Assembly (NCBI RefSeq): GCF_001905795.1
Contig: NZ_LIXJ01000016.1
Span: 63,550-127,549 of the forward strand
Length of the DNA: 64,000 nucleotides
Source: Streptomyces sp. CB01580
Lineage (GTDB): Bacteria; Actinomycetota; Actinomycetes; Streptomycetales; Streptomycetaceae
Reading direction: 5' to 3'
The position numbers were made by a program, and so were the translations under genes. Positions 1 through 9,054 of this stretch are shown piece by piece. The notes beneath the pieces were generated by a model. That model ran no database searches. It was not told where the DNA came from and was given only the letters and a program-made list of their open reading frames with translations. Position 1 is the stretch's first letter, and each line of letters starts with the position of its first letter.

Positions 1-172
1 AGATTCACGGGACGAGTTTCCTTCGCACGACCGCGCTGAAGGGCGGCCTGGTCTTCGGGGGTGGGTACACCGACCCATTGGGGCGGCATCGGCGGAGTCT
101 AGGCGAGTCCGCATCGATGGAACAACGCCCGACGCCCCTCGTTGGTTCCTGTCCGGGTGAACCTGTGACGCG
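1..172. other. Intergenic region beyond ruvB
   Basis: No coding region is supported here. In actinobacteria the gene after ruvB is usually yajC, followed by secD and secF, so this stretch is probably the ruvB-yajC spacer. That is inference, because yajC would start left of the window edge. Confidence 0.4.
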
Positions 173-1246
173 TCACGCCCCGAACAGACCCTGTTGTCCC
201 TTTCCGCCGTGCTGAGGAGGGACAAGACCGAGATGGGCCCAGGCCGCGGGGGTCGCGACGCGCCCGCGCGGCGTCCTGGCCAGCAGCCCTTCCCGGACGA
301 GGAACGGCTCGGCGACCTCCTCGACCGTCTCGCGTTCCTCGCCCACGGCGACCGCCAGGGTCGACAGGCCCACGGGGCCGCCGCCGAACAGCGTGAGCAA
401 CGCGCGGAGCACCGCCCGGTCCAGCCGGTCGAGACCACGTACGTCGACCTCGTACACGCCGAGGGCGGCGGAGGCGACCGGTCGGTCGATCCGCCCGTCG
501 GCCTTGACCTGGGCGTAGTCACGGACACGGCGCAGCAGCCGGTTGGCGATGCGCGGGGTGCCGCGGGACCGCCCGGCGATCTCGGCGGCGCCGTCCTCGT
601 CTATCGCCACGTCGAGGAGGCGGGCCGAGCGCCGGATGACGCGTTCGAGTTCGGTGGGGGCGTAGAACTCCATGTGGCCGGTGAAGCCGAAGCGGTCGCG
701 CAGCGGGGGCGGCAGCAGCCCTGCCCTGGTGGTGGCGCCGACCAGGGTGAAGGGCGGGAGTTCCAGCGGGATCGCGGTGGCTCCCGGGCCCTTCCCCACG
801 ATCACGTCGACCCGGAAGTCCTCCATCGCCATGTACAGCATCTCCTCGGCGGGCCGCGACATGCGGTGGATCTCGTCGAGGAAGAGGACCTCGCCCTCCT
901 GGAGCGAGGAGAGGATCGCGGCGAGGTCGCCCGCGTGCTGGATGGCGGGGCCCGAGGTGATCCGGATGGGGGCGTCCATCTCGGCCGCGATGATCATGGA
1001 GAGGGTGGTCTTGCCGAGGCCGGGGGCGCCGGAGAGCAGGACGTGGTCGGCGGTGGCGCCGCGGGCCCTGGCCGCCTTGAGGACAAGGTCCAGCTGTTCG
1101 CGCACCTTCTCCTGGCCGACGAATTCGTCGAGGTCCTTCGGTCGCAGCGCGGCTTCGACCGCGGTGTCCTCGCCGTCCGCGCCCGCGTCGACGAGACGCT
1201 CGTCGAGTCGTTCGCCGGTGTCGGGTCCGGTCTCGTCCCAGTTCAT
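173..1246 (-). CDS. ruvB: Holliday junction branch-migration helicase RuvB
   Basis: Hexameric AAA+ motor of the RuvABC resolvasome. It pumps DNA through the RuvA-bound four-way junction in recombinational repair. The 357-residue product has the usual family length. Visible motifs are Walker [10 protein letters not shown] (about residues 73-81), Walker [10 protein letters not shown], sensor 1 [10 protein letters not shown] and the arginine-finger and C-terminal winged-helix region around [16 protein letters not shown]. The first 35 residues are acidic and variable, as in other Streptomyces RuvB proteins. It is the last gene of ruvC-ruvA-ruvB, about 80 nt after ruvA, so co-transcription is likely. 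Nothing is missing. Confidence 0.97.
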   Translation of the reverse strand: MNWDETGPDTGERLDERLVDAGADGEDTAVEAALRPKDLDEFVGQEKVREQLDLVLKAARARGATADHVLLSGAPGLGKTTLSMIIAAEMDAPIRITSGPAIQHAGDLAAILSSLQEGEVLFLDEIHRMSRPAEEMLYMAMEDFRVDVIVGKGPGATAIPLELPPFTLVGATTRAGLLPPPLRDRFGFTGHMEFYAPTELERVIRRSARLLDVAIDEDGAAEIAGRSRGTPRIANRLLRRVRDYAQVKADGRIDRPVASAALGVYEVDVRGLDRLDRAVLRALLTLFGGGPVGLSTLAVAVGEERETVEEVAEPFLVREGLLARTPRGRVATPAAWAHLGLVPPQHGGKGQQGLFGA

Positions 1247-1326
1247 TCAGTCTGTCCCGCCTCGGGTGTTTCGGTGCCGTGCGGTGCCCGGCGCGGCGTC
1301 GGGGTGTGCCCGGGTGCGCGCTCCTG

Positions 1327-1953
1327 TCAGCGCGCGCGGTTGAGGGTCTGGAGCGCGGCCCGCAGCAGCTGCGGCACGGGGGCCTGCCCGTTCTCGGCGA
1401 GTGCCGCCTCGGCCTGCGGGGTCACGGCGGCGACCGCGTCGTCGGCCTCCCGGGCGGCATAGCCGAGGCCGATCAGCGCGGCGTGCAGCTGGTCGCTCCA
1501 GGACGGGGTGACGGCGGTGCCGACGCCCTGCCGGCCGATCCGGGCGCCGACGGGCTCACCGAGCCTGTCCTTCAGTTCGAGGAGGAGTTTCTGCGCGCCC
1601 TTCTTGCCGATGCCGGAGACGGCCGTGAGCGCCTTCTCGTCGCCGGTCGCGACGGCGGTCCGCAGGGCATCGGGGCTGTGCGTGGCGAGCATGGCCTGGG
1701 CCAGCCGCGGGCCGACGCCGCTGGCGGTCTGGAGCAGCTCGAAGACCTGCCGCTCGTCGTCGTCGGCGAAGCCGTAGAGGGTGAGCGAGTCCTCCCGTAC
1801 GACGAGGGAGGTGGCGAGCCGGGCCTCCTCGCCGATCCGGAGGCCGGCGAGGGTGTTCGGGGTGCACTGGACGGCCATGCCGACGCCGCCGACCTCGATC
1901 ACGGCCGTGGTCGGGGCGAGCGCGGCGACGGGGCCGCTGACGAAGGCGATCAT
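1327..1953 (-). CDS. ruvA: Holliday junction DNA-binding protein RuvA
   Basis: Tetrameric protein that holds the four-way junction in a square-planar form and loads RuvB. The 208-residue product opens with the OB fold ([20 protein letters not shown]), carries the tandem helix-hairpin-helix region ([14 protein letters not shown] and [16 protein letters not shown]) and ends with the RuvB-binding domain III. Its ATG overlaps the ruvC stop codon by 4 nt (ATGA), which indicates translational coupling. Confidence 0.97.
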   Translation of the reverse strand: MIAFVSGPVAALAPTTAVIEVGGVGMAVQCTPNTLAGLRIGEEARLATSLVVREDSLTLYGFADDDERQVFELLQTASGVGPRLAQAMLATHSPDALRTAVATGDEKALTAVSGIGKKGAQKLLLELKDRLGEPVGARIGRQGVGTAVTPSWSDQLHAALIGLGYAAREADDAVAAVTPQAEAALAENGQAPVPQLLRAALQTLNRAR

Positions 1954-2540
1954 CGGGGGACCTTCCGGACGGGGGGCGCGAGCGTACGGACCGCGGGGCT
2001 ACGGGGCGCGCGCGAGGTTCGGGACGCGCCGACGGCCGCCGCGTGCGCCTGCTGGAGGCGGTTGACGGCGGGGGCGCGCCAGATGTGGCAGATGGCGAGG
2101 GCGAGGGCGTCGGCGGCGTCGGCCGGTTTCGGCGGGGCGTCGAGTCTCAGGAGCCGGGTGACCATGGCGCCGACCTGTGCCTTGTCGGCACGGCCGCTGC
2201 CGGTGACGGCCGCCTTGACCTCGCTCGGGGTGTGCAGCGCGACGGGTATGCCGCGGCGGGACGCGCAGAGCATCGCGACGGCGCTGGCCTGGGCGGTGCC
2301 CATCACCGTGCGGACGTTGTGCTGGCTGAAGACCCGCTCCACGGCGACGAATTCGGGGCGGTGCTCGTCAAGCCACTCCTCGATTCCGCGTTCGATGGCG
2401 ACCAGGCGGTGGCCGAGCTCCGCCTCGGCCGGGGTGCGGACGACGCCGACGCCGCGCATCGTCAGGGTCCGGCCGGCCACGCCCTCGACGACACCGACAC
2501 CGCACCGGGTCAGCCCCGGGTCGACGCCGAGTACCCGCAT
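1950..2540 (-). CDS. ruvC: Crossover junction endodeoxyribonuclease RuvC
   Basis: Resolves Holliday junctions by paired nicking. The start is set at the ATG of [14 protein letters not shown], because the acidic catalytic Asp must lie at residue 7. The open frame extends 25 codons further upstream but without family similarity. Other catalytic carboxylates are visible in [14 protein letters not shown] (Glu) and in [14 protein letters not shown] (two Asp). The product is 196 residues, slightly longer than the roughly 175-190 usual, through a basic C-terminal tail. It is the first gene of ruvCAB. Confidence 0.96.
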   Translation of the reverse strand: MRVLGVDPGLTRCGVGVVEGVAGRTLTMRGVGVVRTPAEAELGHRLVAIERGIEEWLDEHRPEFVAVERVFSQHNVRTVMGTAQASAVAMLCASRRGIPVALHTPSEVKAAVTGSGRADKAQVGAMVTRLLRLDAPPKPADAADALALAICHIWRAPAVNRLQQAHAAAVGASRTSRAPRSPAVRTLAPPVRKVPR

Positions 2541-2620
2541 GGGTGATCCCCCTCCGTACCGATCGGTCAACTGTTCCCGCAGGCTATCGGCTCGCACTGA
2601 CAATGCGTCGGGCAATGCGA

Positions 2621-2652
2621 CGGGCCGACGGGGCGTGTCCCCCGTCGGCCCG
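2621..2652 (-). terminator. Hairpin terminator between yebC and ruvC
   Basis: A perfect 13-bp GC-rich stem (CGGGCCGACGGGG and its complement) with a 6-nt loop lies 27 nt after the yebC stop. There is no T tract, which is common for Streptomyces terminators. It may also reduce read-through into ruvC. Confidence 0.6.
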
Positions 2653-2678
2653 TGCGTGAAGGCTGTGCCGAGCCCGGC

Positions 2679-3431
2679 TCAGGCGTCGACCTTCTCCATG
2701 ACCTCGTCCGAGACGTCGAAGTTGGCGAAGACGTTCTGGACGTCGTCGCTGTCCTCCAGGGCGTCGATCAGCTTGAAGATCTTGCGCGCGCCCTCCTCGT
2801 CCAGCTCGACCTGCATGGTGGGCAGGAAACTGGCCTCGGCGGAGTCGTAGTCGATGCCGACCTCCTGGAGCGCCGTACGGACCGCGACCAGGTCGGTGGC
2901 CTCGCTGACGACCTCGTAGGTCTCGCCGAGGTCGTTGACCTCCTCGGCGCCCGCGTCGAGCACGGCACCGAGGACGTCGTCCTCGGTCAGCCCGCCCTTG
3001 GGGACGATGACGACGCCCTTGCGGTTGAAGAGGTACGAGACCGAACCGGGGTCGGCCATCGAACCGCCGTTGCGGGTCATCGCGACGCGTACGTCGGAGG
3101 CGGCACGGTTCCGGTTGTCGGTGAGGCACTCGATGAGCACCGCGACACCGTTCGGGCCATAACCCTCGTACATGATCGTCTGGTAATCGACCCCGCCCGC
3201 TTCGAGACCACCGCCGCGCTTGACCGCGGAATCGATGTTCTTGTTCGGTACGGAGCTCTTCTTCGCCTTCTGGATCGCGTCCACAAGGGTCGGGTTTCCA
3301 TCGGGGTCCACACCGCCGGTGCGGGCCGCGACCTCGATGTTCTTGATCAGCTTCGCGAAGAGCTTGCCGCGCTTGGCATCGATCACGGCCTTCTTGTGCT
3401 TCGTCGTAGCCCATTTAGAGTGGCCGGACAT
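2679..3431 (-). CDS. yebC: YebC/PmpR-family regulatory or translation factor
   Basis: TACO1/YebC family protein. Members are described as transcriptional regulators (PmpR) or as factors that help ribosomes through difficult proline-rich stretches. The 250-residue product begins at [14 protein letters not shown], the family signature; eight upstream in-frame codons are discarded. Family features include [20 protein letters not shown], the central [16 protein letters not shown] strand and the acidic C-terminal region. It lies between pdxT and ruvC, as in other actinobacteria. The partner and target cannot be read from the sequence. Confidence 0.93.
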   Translation of the reverse strand: MSGHSKWATTKHKKAVIDAKRGKLFAKLIKNIEVAARTGGVDPDGNPTLVDAIQKAKKSSVPNKNIDSAVKRGGGLEAGGVDYQTIMYEGYGPNGVAVLIECLTDNRNRAASDVRVAMTRNGGSMADPGSVSYLFNRKGVVIVPKGGLTEDDVLGAVLDAGAEEVNDLGETYEVVSEATDLVAVRTALQEVGIDYDSAEASFLPTMQVELDEEGARKIFKLIDALEDSDDVQNVFANFDVSDEVMEKVDA

Positions 3432-3494
3432 CTGCCTTCTCCTTCGCGTCACCAAAAAATCGATCCGAACCCGGGAGATCCTACCGGGATCGAA

Positions 3495-4088
3495 TCAGCC
3501 GACCTCGCGCACCATGTCCACGAACAAGGCGTGAACACGGTGATCTCCGGTCAATTCCGGGTGGAAGGACGTCGCCAGCGCGTTGCCCTGGCGCACGCCG
3601 ACGATGTGGCCGCCGTGCTCGGCCACCACCTCGGCCCGCGCACCGACCGACTCCACCCAGGGGGCCCGGATGAAGACGCCCTCGACGGGGCCGCCCTCGA
3701 CTCCGGCGACCTCCACGGCGGCCTCGAACGACTCGTTCTGACGCCCGAAGGCGTTGCGGCGCACGATCATGTCGATGCCGCCGAGCGTCTCCTGTCCGGA
3801 GCGCGGGTCGAGGATCTTGTCGGCGAGGAGGATCATCCCGGCGCAGGTGCCGTAGACCGGCATCCCGTCCCGTATCCGCTCGCGCAGCGGTTCCAGCATG
3901 CCGAACAGGGACGCCAGCTTGGACATCGTGGTGGACTCGCCACCGGGCAGAACCAGGCCGTCGACCTCGGCGAGTTCCTCGGGGCGCCGGACCGGCCTGG
4001 CCTGGGCGTCCGCCGAGGCCAGGGCGATCAGGTGCTCCCGTACGTCGCCCTGGAGGGCCAGGACTCCGATCACAGGGGTGTCGCTCAT
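3495..4088 (-). CDS. pdxT: Pyridoxal 5'-phosphate synthase glutaminase subunit PdxT
   Basis: Class I glutamine amidotransferase that supplies ammonia to PdxS in the DXP-independent PLP route. The 197-residue product shows the N-terminal [14 protein letters not shown], the GGESTTM oxyanion region, the nucleophile Cys in [12 protein letters not shown] (about residue 80) and the catalytic His-Glu in [14 protein letters not shown]. It follows pdxS by 6 nt, so the two are co-translated. Confidence 0.97.
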   Translation of the reverse strand: MSDTPVIGVLALQGDVREHLIALASADAQARPVRRPEELAEVDGLVLPGGESTTMSKLASLFGMLEPLRERIRDGMPVYGTCAGMILLADKILDPRSGQETLGGIDMIVRRNAFGRQNESFEAAVEVAGVEGGPVEGVFIRAPWVESVGARAEVVAEHGGHIVGVRQGNALATSFHPELTGDHRVHALFVDMVREVG

Positions 4089-4094
4089 CGGTGC

Positions 4095-5015
4095 TTACCA
4101 GCCGCGGTTGGCGTAGCGCTCGGCCTCGGGCAGGGTGTCGCAGTTGATGCCGACCATGGCCTCGCCCAGGTTCCGGGAGGCGTCCGCGATGACCTTCGGG
4201 TCGTCGTAGAAGGTGGTGGCCTTCACGATGGCGGCGGCGCGCCTGGCCGGGGCGCCGGACTTGAAGATGCCGGAGCCCACGAAGACGCCCTCGGCGCCGA
4301 GCTGGCGCATCAGGGCCGCGTCGGCGGGGGTGGCGACGCCACCCGCGGAGAAGAGCACCACAGGCAGCTTGCCGAGCTCCGCGACCTCCTTGACCAGCTC
4401 GTACGGGGCGCGCAGCTCCTTGGCGGCGGCGTACAGCTCGTTGTTGTCGTAGCCGCGCAGGCGGGCGATCTCGTTCTTGATCTGGCGCAGGTGACGGACG
4501 GCCTCGACGACGTTCCCGGTGCCGGCCTCGCCCTTCGAGCGGATCATGGCCGCGCCCTCGGCGATGCGGCGCAGGGCCTCGCCGAGGTTGGTGGCGCCGC
4601 ACACGAAGGGGGTGGTGAACGCGAACTTGTCGCTGTGGTTGACCTCGTCGGCCGGGGTGAGGACCTCGGACTCGTCGATGTAGTCGACGCCGAGTGCCTG
4701 GAGGACCTGGGCCTCGACGAAGTGGCCGATGCGGGACTTGGCCATCACCGGGATGGAGACGGCCTCCATGATCTCCTCGATCATGTTCGGGTCGGACATG
4801 CGGGCCACTCCGCCGTCCTTGCGGATGTCGGCCGGCACCCGCTCCAGTGCCATGACGGCCACGGCGCCCGCGTCTTCGGCGATCTTCGCCTGCTCCGCGT
4901 TGACGACGTCCATGATCACGCCGCCCTTGAGCTGCTCGGCCATGCCGCGCTTGACGCGGGCGGTGCCGGTGGCCGGGGAGTCGGCGGACTGCGGGGTGGT
5001 GGGGAGGGTGGACAC
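4095..5015 (-). CDS. pdxS: Pyridoxal 5'-phosphate synthase lyase subunit PdxS
   Basis: Makes PLP from ribose 5-phosphate, glyceraldehyde 3-phosphate and the ammonia delivered by PdxT, as a dodecamer. The 306-residue product has the family hallmarks [36 protein letters not shown] with a catalytic Lys and [16 protein letters not shown] with the second Lys. The GTG start follows GAGGTCGATCC. The first 25 residues are a variable Ser/Thr/Pro tail typical of actinomycetes. Confidence 0.97.
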   Translation of the reverse strand: MSTLPTTPQSADSPATGTARVKRGMAEQLKGGVIMDVVNAEQAKIAEDAGAVAVMALERVPADIRKDGGVARMSDPNMIEEIMEAVSIPVMAKSRIGHFVEAQVLQALGVDYIDESEVLTPADEVNHSDKFAFTTPFVCGATNLGEALRRIAEGAAMIRSKGEAGTGNVVEAVRHLRQIKNEIARLRGYDNNELYAAAKELRAPYELVKEVAELGKLPVVLFSAGGVATPADAALMRQLGAEGVFVGSGIFKSGAPARRAAAIVKATTFYDDPKVIADASRNLGEAMVGINCDTLPEAERYANRGW

Positions 5016-5183
5016 GGATCGACCTCACTCGGAGAAAGTCACTGAAAAGCGCTGATTGGTGCAGGGCTGAGCAAACTCTCCGGGAGCGGTCCACTTCAAG
5101 GGCCAATGCGAGGCCGGTGGATCGTTTTGGACGCGTACGGGGCGGCTCGTGACCCCGGTCACGCGCGGGAACGGCCGCCGGGA

Positions 5184-5729
5184 TCAGCCGGCGGGACGGT
5201 CGGCGAGGGCCACCGGCGGTTCGTCGTCCATCTCGAAGGCGAGCGGGAACGGGGCGTGCCCGGCCAGCCGGAACCACCGCACGGTGCGGTGGCGGCGCAG
5301 GGCGCGTGCCGCGCGCACCGCGTCGTTGTGGAAGCGCCGGGCCATCGGCACCCGGCGCACGGCCGCGGCGAGTTCGAGTGCCGCCTCCTGGCCGCCGGGG
5401 ATCTCCTTCACGGCCTCCACCTGCGCCGTCTCGCCGAACACCGCCCGCAGCGCGGCGCTCAGCTCGCTCTCCGCGACCTCGCGCTGTTCCTCCTCCGCCT
5501 GACGGGCGGCGTGCGCGGCCTCGTACAGCACGATGGACGCGGCCGGATCGAGCACACCCGACGTCGCCAGTTCCTGGGTCACCGAGGCACGGCGCAGCAG
5601 CTGCGCGTCGAGGGCGGCGCGGGCGGCGTCGATGCGGGTGTGCAGCCGGTCCAGCCGTCCCGCGGTCCAGCTGAGGTACATGCCGATCGCGACGAGCGCG
5701 ACGGCGATCCAGATAAGGGTTTCGATCAC
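5184..5729 (-). CDS. Small membrane-anchored protein of the pimA operon
   Basis: Unknown function. The 181-residue product starts at a GTG (VIETLIWIAVAL), giving one N-terminal transmembrane helix (about residues 3-20). A long helical, charged, probably coiled-coil region follows (RIDAARAALDAQLLRRASV, HAARQAEEEQREVAESELS), then a short basic segment and an acidic tail. The layout recalls LemA-type proteins, but I would not assign that family. It follows pimA by about 90 nt on the same strand and precedes pdxS. A fourteen-codon upstream extension with no clear ribosome site is excluded. Confidence 0.75.
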   Translation of the reverse strand: MIETLIWIAVALVAIGMYLSWTAGRLDRLHTRIDAARAALDAQLLRRASVTQELATSGVLDPAASIVLYEAAHAARQAEEEQREVAESELSAALRAVFGETAQVEAVKEIPGGQEAALELAAAVRRVPMARRFHNDAVRAARALRRHRTVRWFRLAGHAPFPLAFEMDDEPPVALADRPAG

Positions 5730-5820
5730 GGGCGGCAAGGCTACCGTCGGCGCGTGCGCGGCCCGGAGCACGGGCCGGGCCCGGCCCCCGGGCCGGTGCC
5801 CTTCCCGGTCCCGCGTCCGG

Positions 5821-6981
5821 TCAGTCCCGTGCCAGTCCGAAGCGTGCGCGCAGCCCCGTGCGCTCGTCGGTCGCGACCGACGCCGCGCCGTCCGTCACGG
5901 TCTCGTACACCGCGAGGATGTCGGCGCCGACCGTCGACCAGTCGAAGCGCCGCACGTGCGCGCTGCCCCGCTCGCGCAGTTCCGCGCGCCGGTCCGGGTC
6001 GCCGAGCAGCCCGATGGCGGCCGACGCCAGCGCGTCGGCGTTCTCGTTGGCGAAGAGTTCCCCCGCCGCGCCCTGGTCCAGGACCTGCGCGAACGCGTCC
6101 AGATCGCTGGCCAGGACCGGTGCGCCGGCCGACATCGCCTCGACCAGGATGATCCCGAAGCTCTCGCCGCCCGTGTTGGGGGCGACGTACACGTCGACGC
6201 TGCGCAGCAGTCGTGCCTTGTCCTCGTCGCTCACCATGCCGAGGAATTCGACGCGCCCGCGCATCTCCGGCGGCAGCTGGGCGACGGCTTCCTCCTCGTC
6301 GCCCCGGCCCGCCACCAGGAGCCGGGTGTCCGGGCGTGCGGCGAGGATCGTGGGCAGCGCCCGCATCAGGACGGGCAGGCCCTTGCGGGGCTCGTCGATG
6401 CGTCCGATGAAGCCGATCGTGCCGCCCTGCCACTCGGGCCGGGGTTCGGCGGAGGCGAAGAAGCCGACGTCGACGCCGTTCGGGATGACGACGGCGTCGC
6501 CGCCGAGGTGTTCGACCAGGGTCCGGCGCGCGTACTCGCTCACCGCGATGCGCGCGCTGATCTTCTCCAGCGCGGGCTGCAGGATCGGGTACGCGGCGAT
6601 CATGGCCCGGGAGCGCGGGTTGGAGGTGTGGAACGTGGCGACGATCGGCCCCTGCGCGGCCCAGCAGGCGAGCAGCCCCAGCGACGGCGAGGTCGGCTCG
6701 TGGATGTGGATGACGTCGAAGGTGCCGTCGTGCAGCCAGCGCCGCACCCGCGCGGCCGACAGGAAGCCGAAGTTCAGCCGGGCCACGGAGCCGTTGTACG
6801 GCACGGGCACGGCCCGGCCCGCCGAGACCACGTACGGCGGCAGCGGCGTCTCGTCGTCGGCGGGGGCCAGCACCGAGACCTGGTGACCGAGCCGGATCAG
6901 GTGCTCGGCCAGGTCCCGGATGTGGAACTGCACTCCGCCGGGCACGTCCCAGGAGTACGGGCACACGATGCCGATCTTCAC
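5821..6981 (-). CDS. pimA: Phosphatidyl-myo-inositol mannosyltransferase PimA
   Basis: GT4-family GT-B glycosyltransferase that moves mannose from GDP-mannose to phosphatidylinositol, the first step of PIM synthesis at the inner face of the membrane. The 386-residue product starts at a GTG (VKIGIVCPYSWDVPGGVQ). The frame is open upstream into the preceding gene, but that part is shadow. Visible motifs are the N-terminal PGGVQFHIRDLAEHL loop, HIHEPTSPSLG, GRIDEPRKGLPVL and the C-terminal nucleotide-sugar motif FGIILVEAMSAGAPV. The start overlaps the acyltransferase stop by 4 nt (GTGA). Confidence 0.95.
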   Translation of the reverse strand: MKIGIVCPYSWDVPGGVQFHIRDLAEHLIRLGHQVSVLAPADDETPLPPYVVSAGRAVPVPYNGSVARLNFGFLSAARVRRWLHDGTFDVIHIHEPTSPSLGLLACWAAQGPIVATFHTSNPRSRAMIAAYPILQPALEKISARIAVSEYARRTLVEHLGGDAVVIPNGVDVGFFASAEPRPEWQGGTIGFIGRIDEPRKGLPVLMRALPTILAARPDTRLLVAGRGDEEEAVAQLPPEMRGRVEFLGMVSDEDKARLLRSVDVYVAPNTGGESFGIILVEAMSAGAPVLASDLDAFAQVLDQGAAGELFANENADALASAAIGLLGDPDRRAELRERGSAHVRRFDWSTVGADILAVYETVTDGAASVATDERTGLRARFGLARD

Positions 6982-7958
6982 GGGCGGACCTCCCCGTTCT
7001 CCCGGTCCTGTGCGTCCGCCCGGTCCTTCTTCCCGTTCCGGGGCCCCAGATCCGCGAGCCAGAGTCGTTGCAGCATGTGCCAGTCCTCCGGGTGATCGGC
7101 GATCCCGACGGCGAAGGCATCGGCCAGCGCCTGCGTCATCGAGGACGTCTTCTCCGCGCGGCTGCCCGACTCGGGGACCGGGACCGGCGGGTGGACCCGC
7201 ACCTTCATCACGGGCGTGTCGTCGTAGCCGAGCGTCACCGGCAGCAGCAGCGCGCCGGTCTGCTGAGCGAGCAGGGCGGGTCCGGCGGGCATGCGCGCGC
7301 TCTCGCCGAAGAAGCTCACCTCGACGCCGGAGGAGGACAGGTCTCGGTCGGCGACCAGGCAGACCAGGCCGCCCGCGCGCAGCCGCCGTGCCAGGGTGCC
7401 GAAGGCGGCACCGCCGCTGTGTGGGAGCACCTCCATGCCGAGTCCCTCGCGGTAGGCCACGAACCTGTCGTACAGCGTCTCGGGCTTCAGCCGCTCGGCG
7501 ACCGTGGTGAAGGGGACCTTGAGCTCGGTGGTCACCCAGGCGCCCGCCAGGTCCCAGTTCGCCAGGTGCGGCAGGGCGAGGACGACGCCGCGGCCGGCGT
7601 CGAGGCCTTCGGTCAGCCGGTGCGCGTCGGCGACCTCTATGGACGCCTTGATCCGTGCCGGGCTCCAGGTGGGCAGCCGGAACGACTCCATCCAGTAGCG
7701 CATGTACGAACGCATCCCGGCCTTGGAGAGTTCGGCGAGCCGGGCCGGTGACGCCCCGGGCACGACGCGAGCCAGATTCGCCTCCAGCCGCAGCACCCCC
7801 TTGCCCCGTCGCTTCCAGACCTGATCGGCGAGCGTACGGAAGAGGCCGCGGGCGGCCGGTTCGGGAAGCTTCTTGACCACGGTCCAGCCGAGCCCGTACA
7901 GGCCGTCGGTCAGCCGGTCCCGCAGCCCGGTGGGCGCGTCGCCCCTCGCGTCGCTCAC
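6978..7958 (-). CDS. Phosphatidylinositol mannoside acyltransferase (PatA/HtrB type)
   Basis: LPLAT-superfamily acyltransferase expected to acylate the mannose of PIM1 or PIM2. The 326-residue product starts at GTG (VSDARGDAPTG). The catalytic HxxxxD motif is HLANWD within VLALPHLANWDLAGAWV; LVADRDLSSSGVEVSFFG and PVTLGYDDTP also match the lysophospholipid acyltransferase fold. It overlaps both neighbours by 4 nt (pgsA upstream, pimA downstream), so pgsA-acyltransferase-pimA is one tightly coupled unit, as in mycobacteria. Acceptor identity is inferred from context. Confidence 0.92.
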   Translation of the reverse strand: MSDARGDAPTGLRDRLTDGLYGLGWTVVKKLPEPAARGLFRTLADQVWKRRGKGVLRLEANLARVVPGASPARLAELSKAGMRSYMRYWMESFRLPTWSPARIKASIEVADAHRLTEGLDAGRGVVLALPHLANWDLAGAWVTTELKVPFTTVAERLKPETLYDRFVAYREGLGMEVLPHSGGAAFGTLARRLRAGGLVCLVADRDLSSSGVEVSFFGESARMPAGPALLAQQTGALLLPVTLGYDDTPVMKVRVHPPVPVPESGSRAEKTSSMTQALADAFAVGIADHPEDWHMLQRLWLADLGPRNGKKDRADAQDRENGEVRP

Positions 7959-8626
7959 CGCGCCGCCCCGCTCCCCCGCCCGGCGGCAGCATCGGCCGCG
8001 TCGGCCTCGGCGGACTCGCGGCGCACGGTCACCACCCGCTGCACGAGCGTGACCAGGCTGCCCGCGGCGACGATCCACAGCGCGATCGGCAGCAGGACCT
8101 GGACACCGGGGACGCCGAAGGTGTGCAGGCCCGCGACCCCGGCGGCGACCAGCGAGATCACCAGCCGCTCGGCGCGCTCCACGAGCCCGTTGACCGCGAC
8201 CGGCAGCCCGATCGACTCGCCGCGCGCCTTCGTGTACGACACCACCTGGCCACTCGCCAGACAGAAGATCGCGACCGCGCACATCACGTCGTCGTCGCCC
8301 CGGCCCGCGTACCAGAGCGCGAAGCCGCCGAAGATCGCGCCGTCGGCGACCCGGTCGAGGGTCGAGTCGAGGAACGCGCCCCAGCGGCTGGAGATCCCGG
8401 CCTGCCGGGCCATGTTGCCGTCGACGAGGTCGGAGAAGACGAAGATCGTGATGACGACCGTGCCCCAGAAGAACTCCCCCATGGGGAAGAAGACCAGCGC
8501 ACCCGCCACCACTCCTGCCGTACCGATCAGGGTGACCGCGTCGGGGCTCACGCCGAGACGGAGCAGCAGTGCGGCGAACGGCGTGAGGACACGCGTGAAA
8601 AAGGCACGCGCGTACTTGTTCAGCAT
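7955..8626 (-). CDS. pgsA: Phosphatidylinositol phosphate synthase (CDP-alcohol phosphatidyltransferase)
   Basis: Integral membrane enzyme that condenses CDP-diacylglycerol with inositol phosphate, the entry step to PI and PIMs. The 223-residue product contains the full CDP-alcohol phosphatidyltransferase signature DG-x2-AR-x8-G-x3-D-x3-D, seen as DGNMARQAG followed by GAFLDSTLD. About six hydrophobic helices are visible. The gene name pgsA is historical in actinobacteria and does not imply phosphatidylglycerophosphate synthesis. It is the first gene of the PIM operon. Confidence 0.93.
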   Translation of the reverse strand: MLNKYARAFFTRVLTPFAALLLRLGVSPDAVTLIGTAGVVAGALVFFPMGEFFWGTVVITIFVFSDLVDGNMARQAGISSRWGAFLDSTLDRVADGAIFGGFALWYAGRGDDDVMCAVAIFCLASGQVVSYTKARGESIGLPVAVNGLVERAERLVISLVAAGVAGLHTFGVPGVQVLLPIALWIVAAGSLVTLVQRVVTVRRESAEADAADAAAGRGSGAAR

Positions 8627-9054
8627 GGCCTTCCCGAGGGTCTGTGGGCCGGGCGGCCCCTTCGGCCTCCGGCTGGCCCATCGTAGTCACGCCCGCCGGA
8701 CTCCACCCCCCGGCACCCGGCCGCCCGCCGGGGCGCACGACGGACGGCCGCTGCGCGGCGGGGTACGGAAGCGGCCCGGCGCACCGCGGACGCGGCCCGA
8801 GAACCCGCCCGGCGGCCCGGGAACGCGCGGGCGCGGCCGGCCGGTGCCGCGGCGGGCGGACACCGCAGGTCACGGCGTCGGACACGGGCCGGGGACGGCG
8901 ACGGATGGACGCGGCCCGGCCCGAGTGGAAAGCTCGAATTACCGCGGGCGTCGGCGGTGGCCGCCGCGTGGGCTCCCCGTGCCCGTGCGGCCTTCTTCCC
9001 ACATCGCGCAGGTTCTCCTTCCCGATCCGGGCCACTACCTGGGAGGCACGCATC
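8627..9054. other. Divergent intergenic region, pgsA / EF-G-like gene
   Basis: 428 bp between divergently transcribed genes, extremely GC-rich. It must hold the promoters of both transcription units, but I can point to no convincing -35/-10 pair. GGGAGG lies just before the plus-strand start. No small ORF with convincing features was seen. Confidence 0.5.

Noticed and set aside
2652-5045. 797-codon plus-strand frame
   Set aside because: Antisense to yebC, pdxT and pdxS, all of which are clear. Long antisense frames are normal at this GC content.
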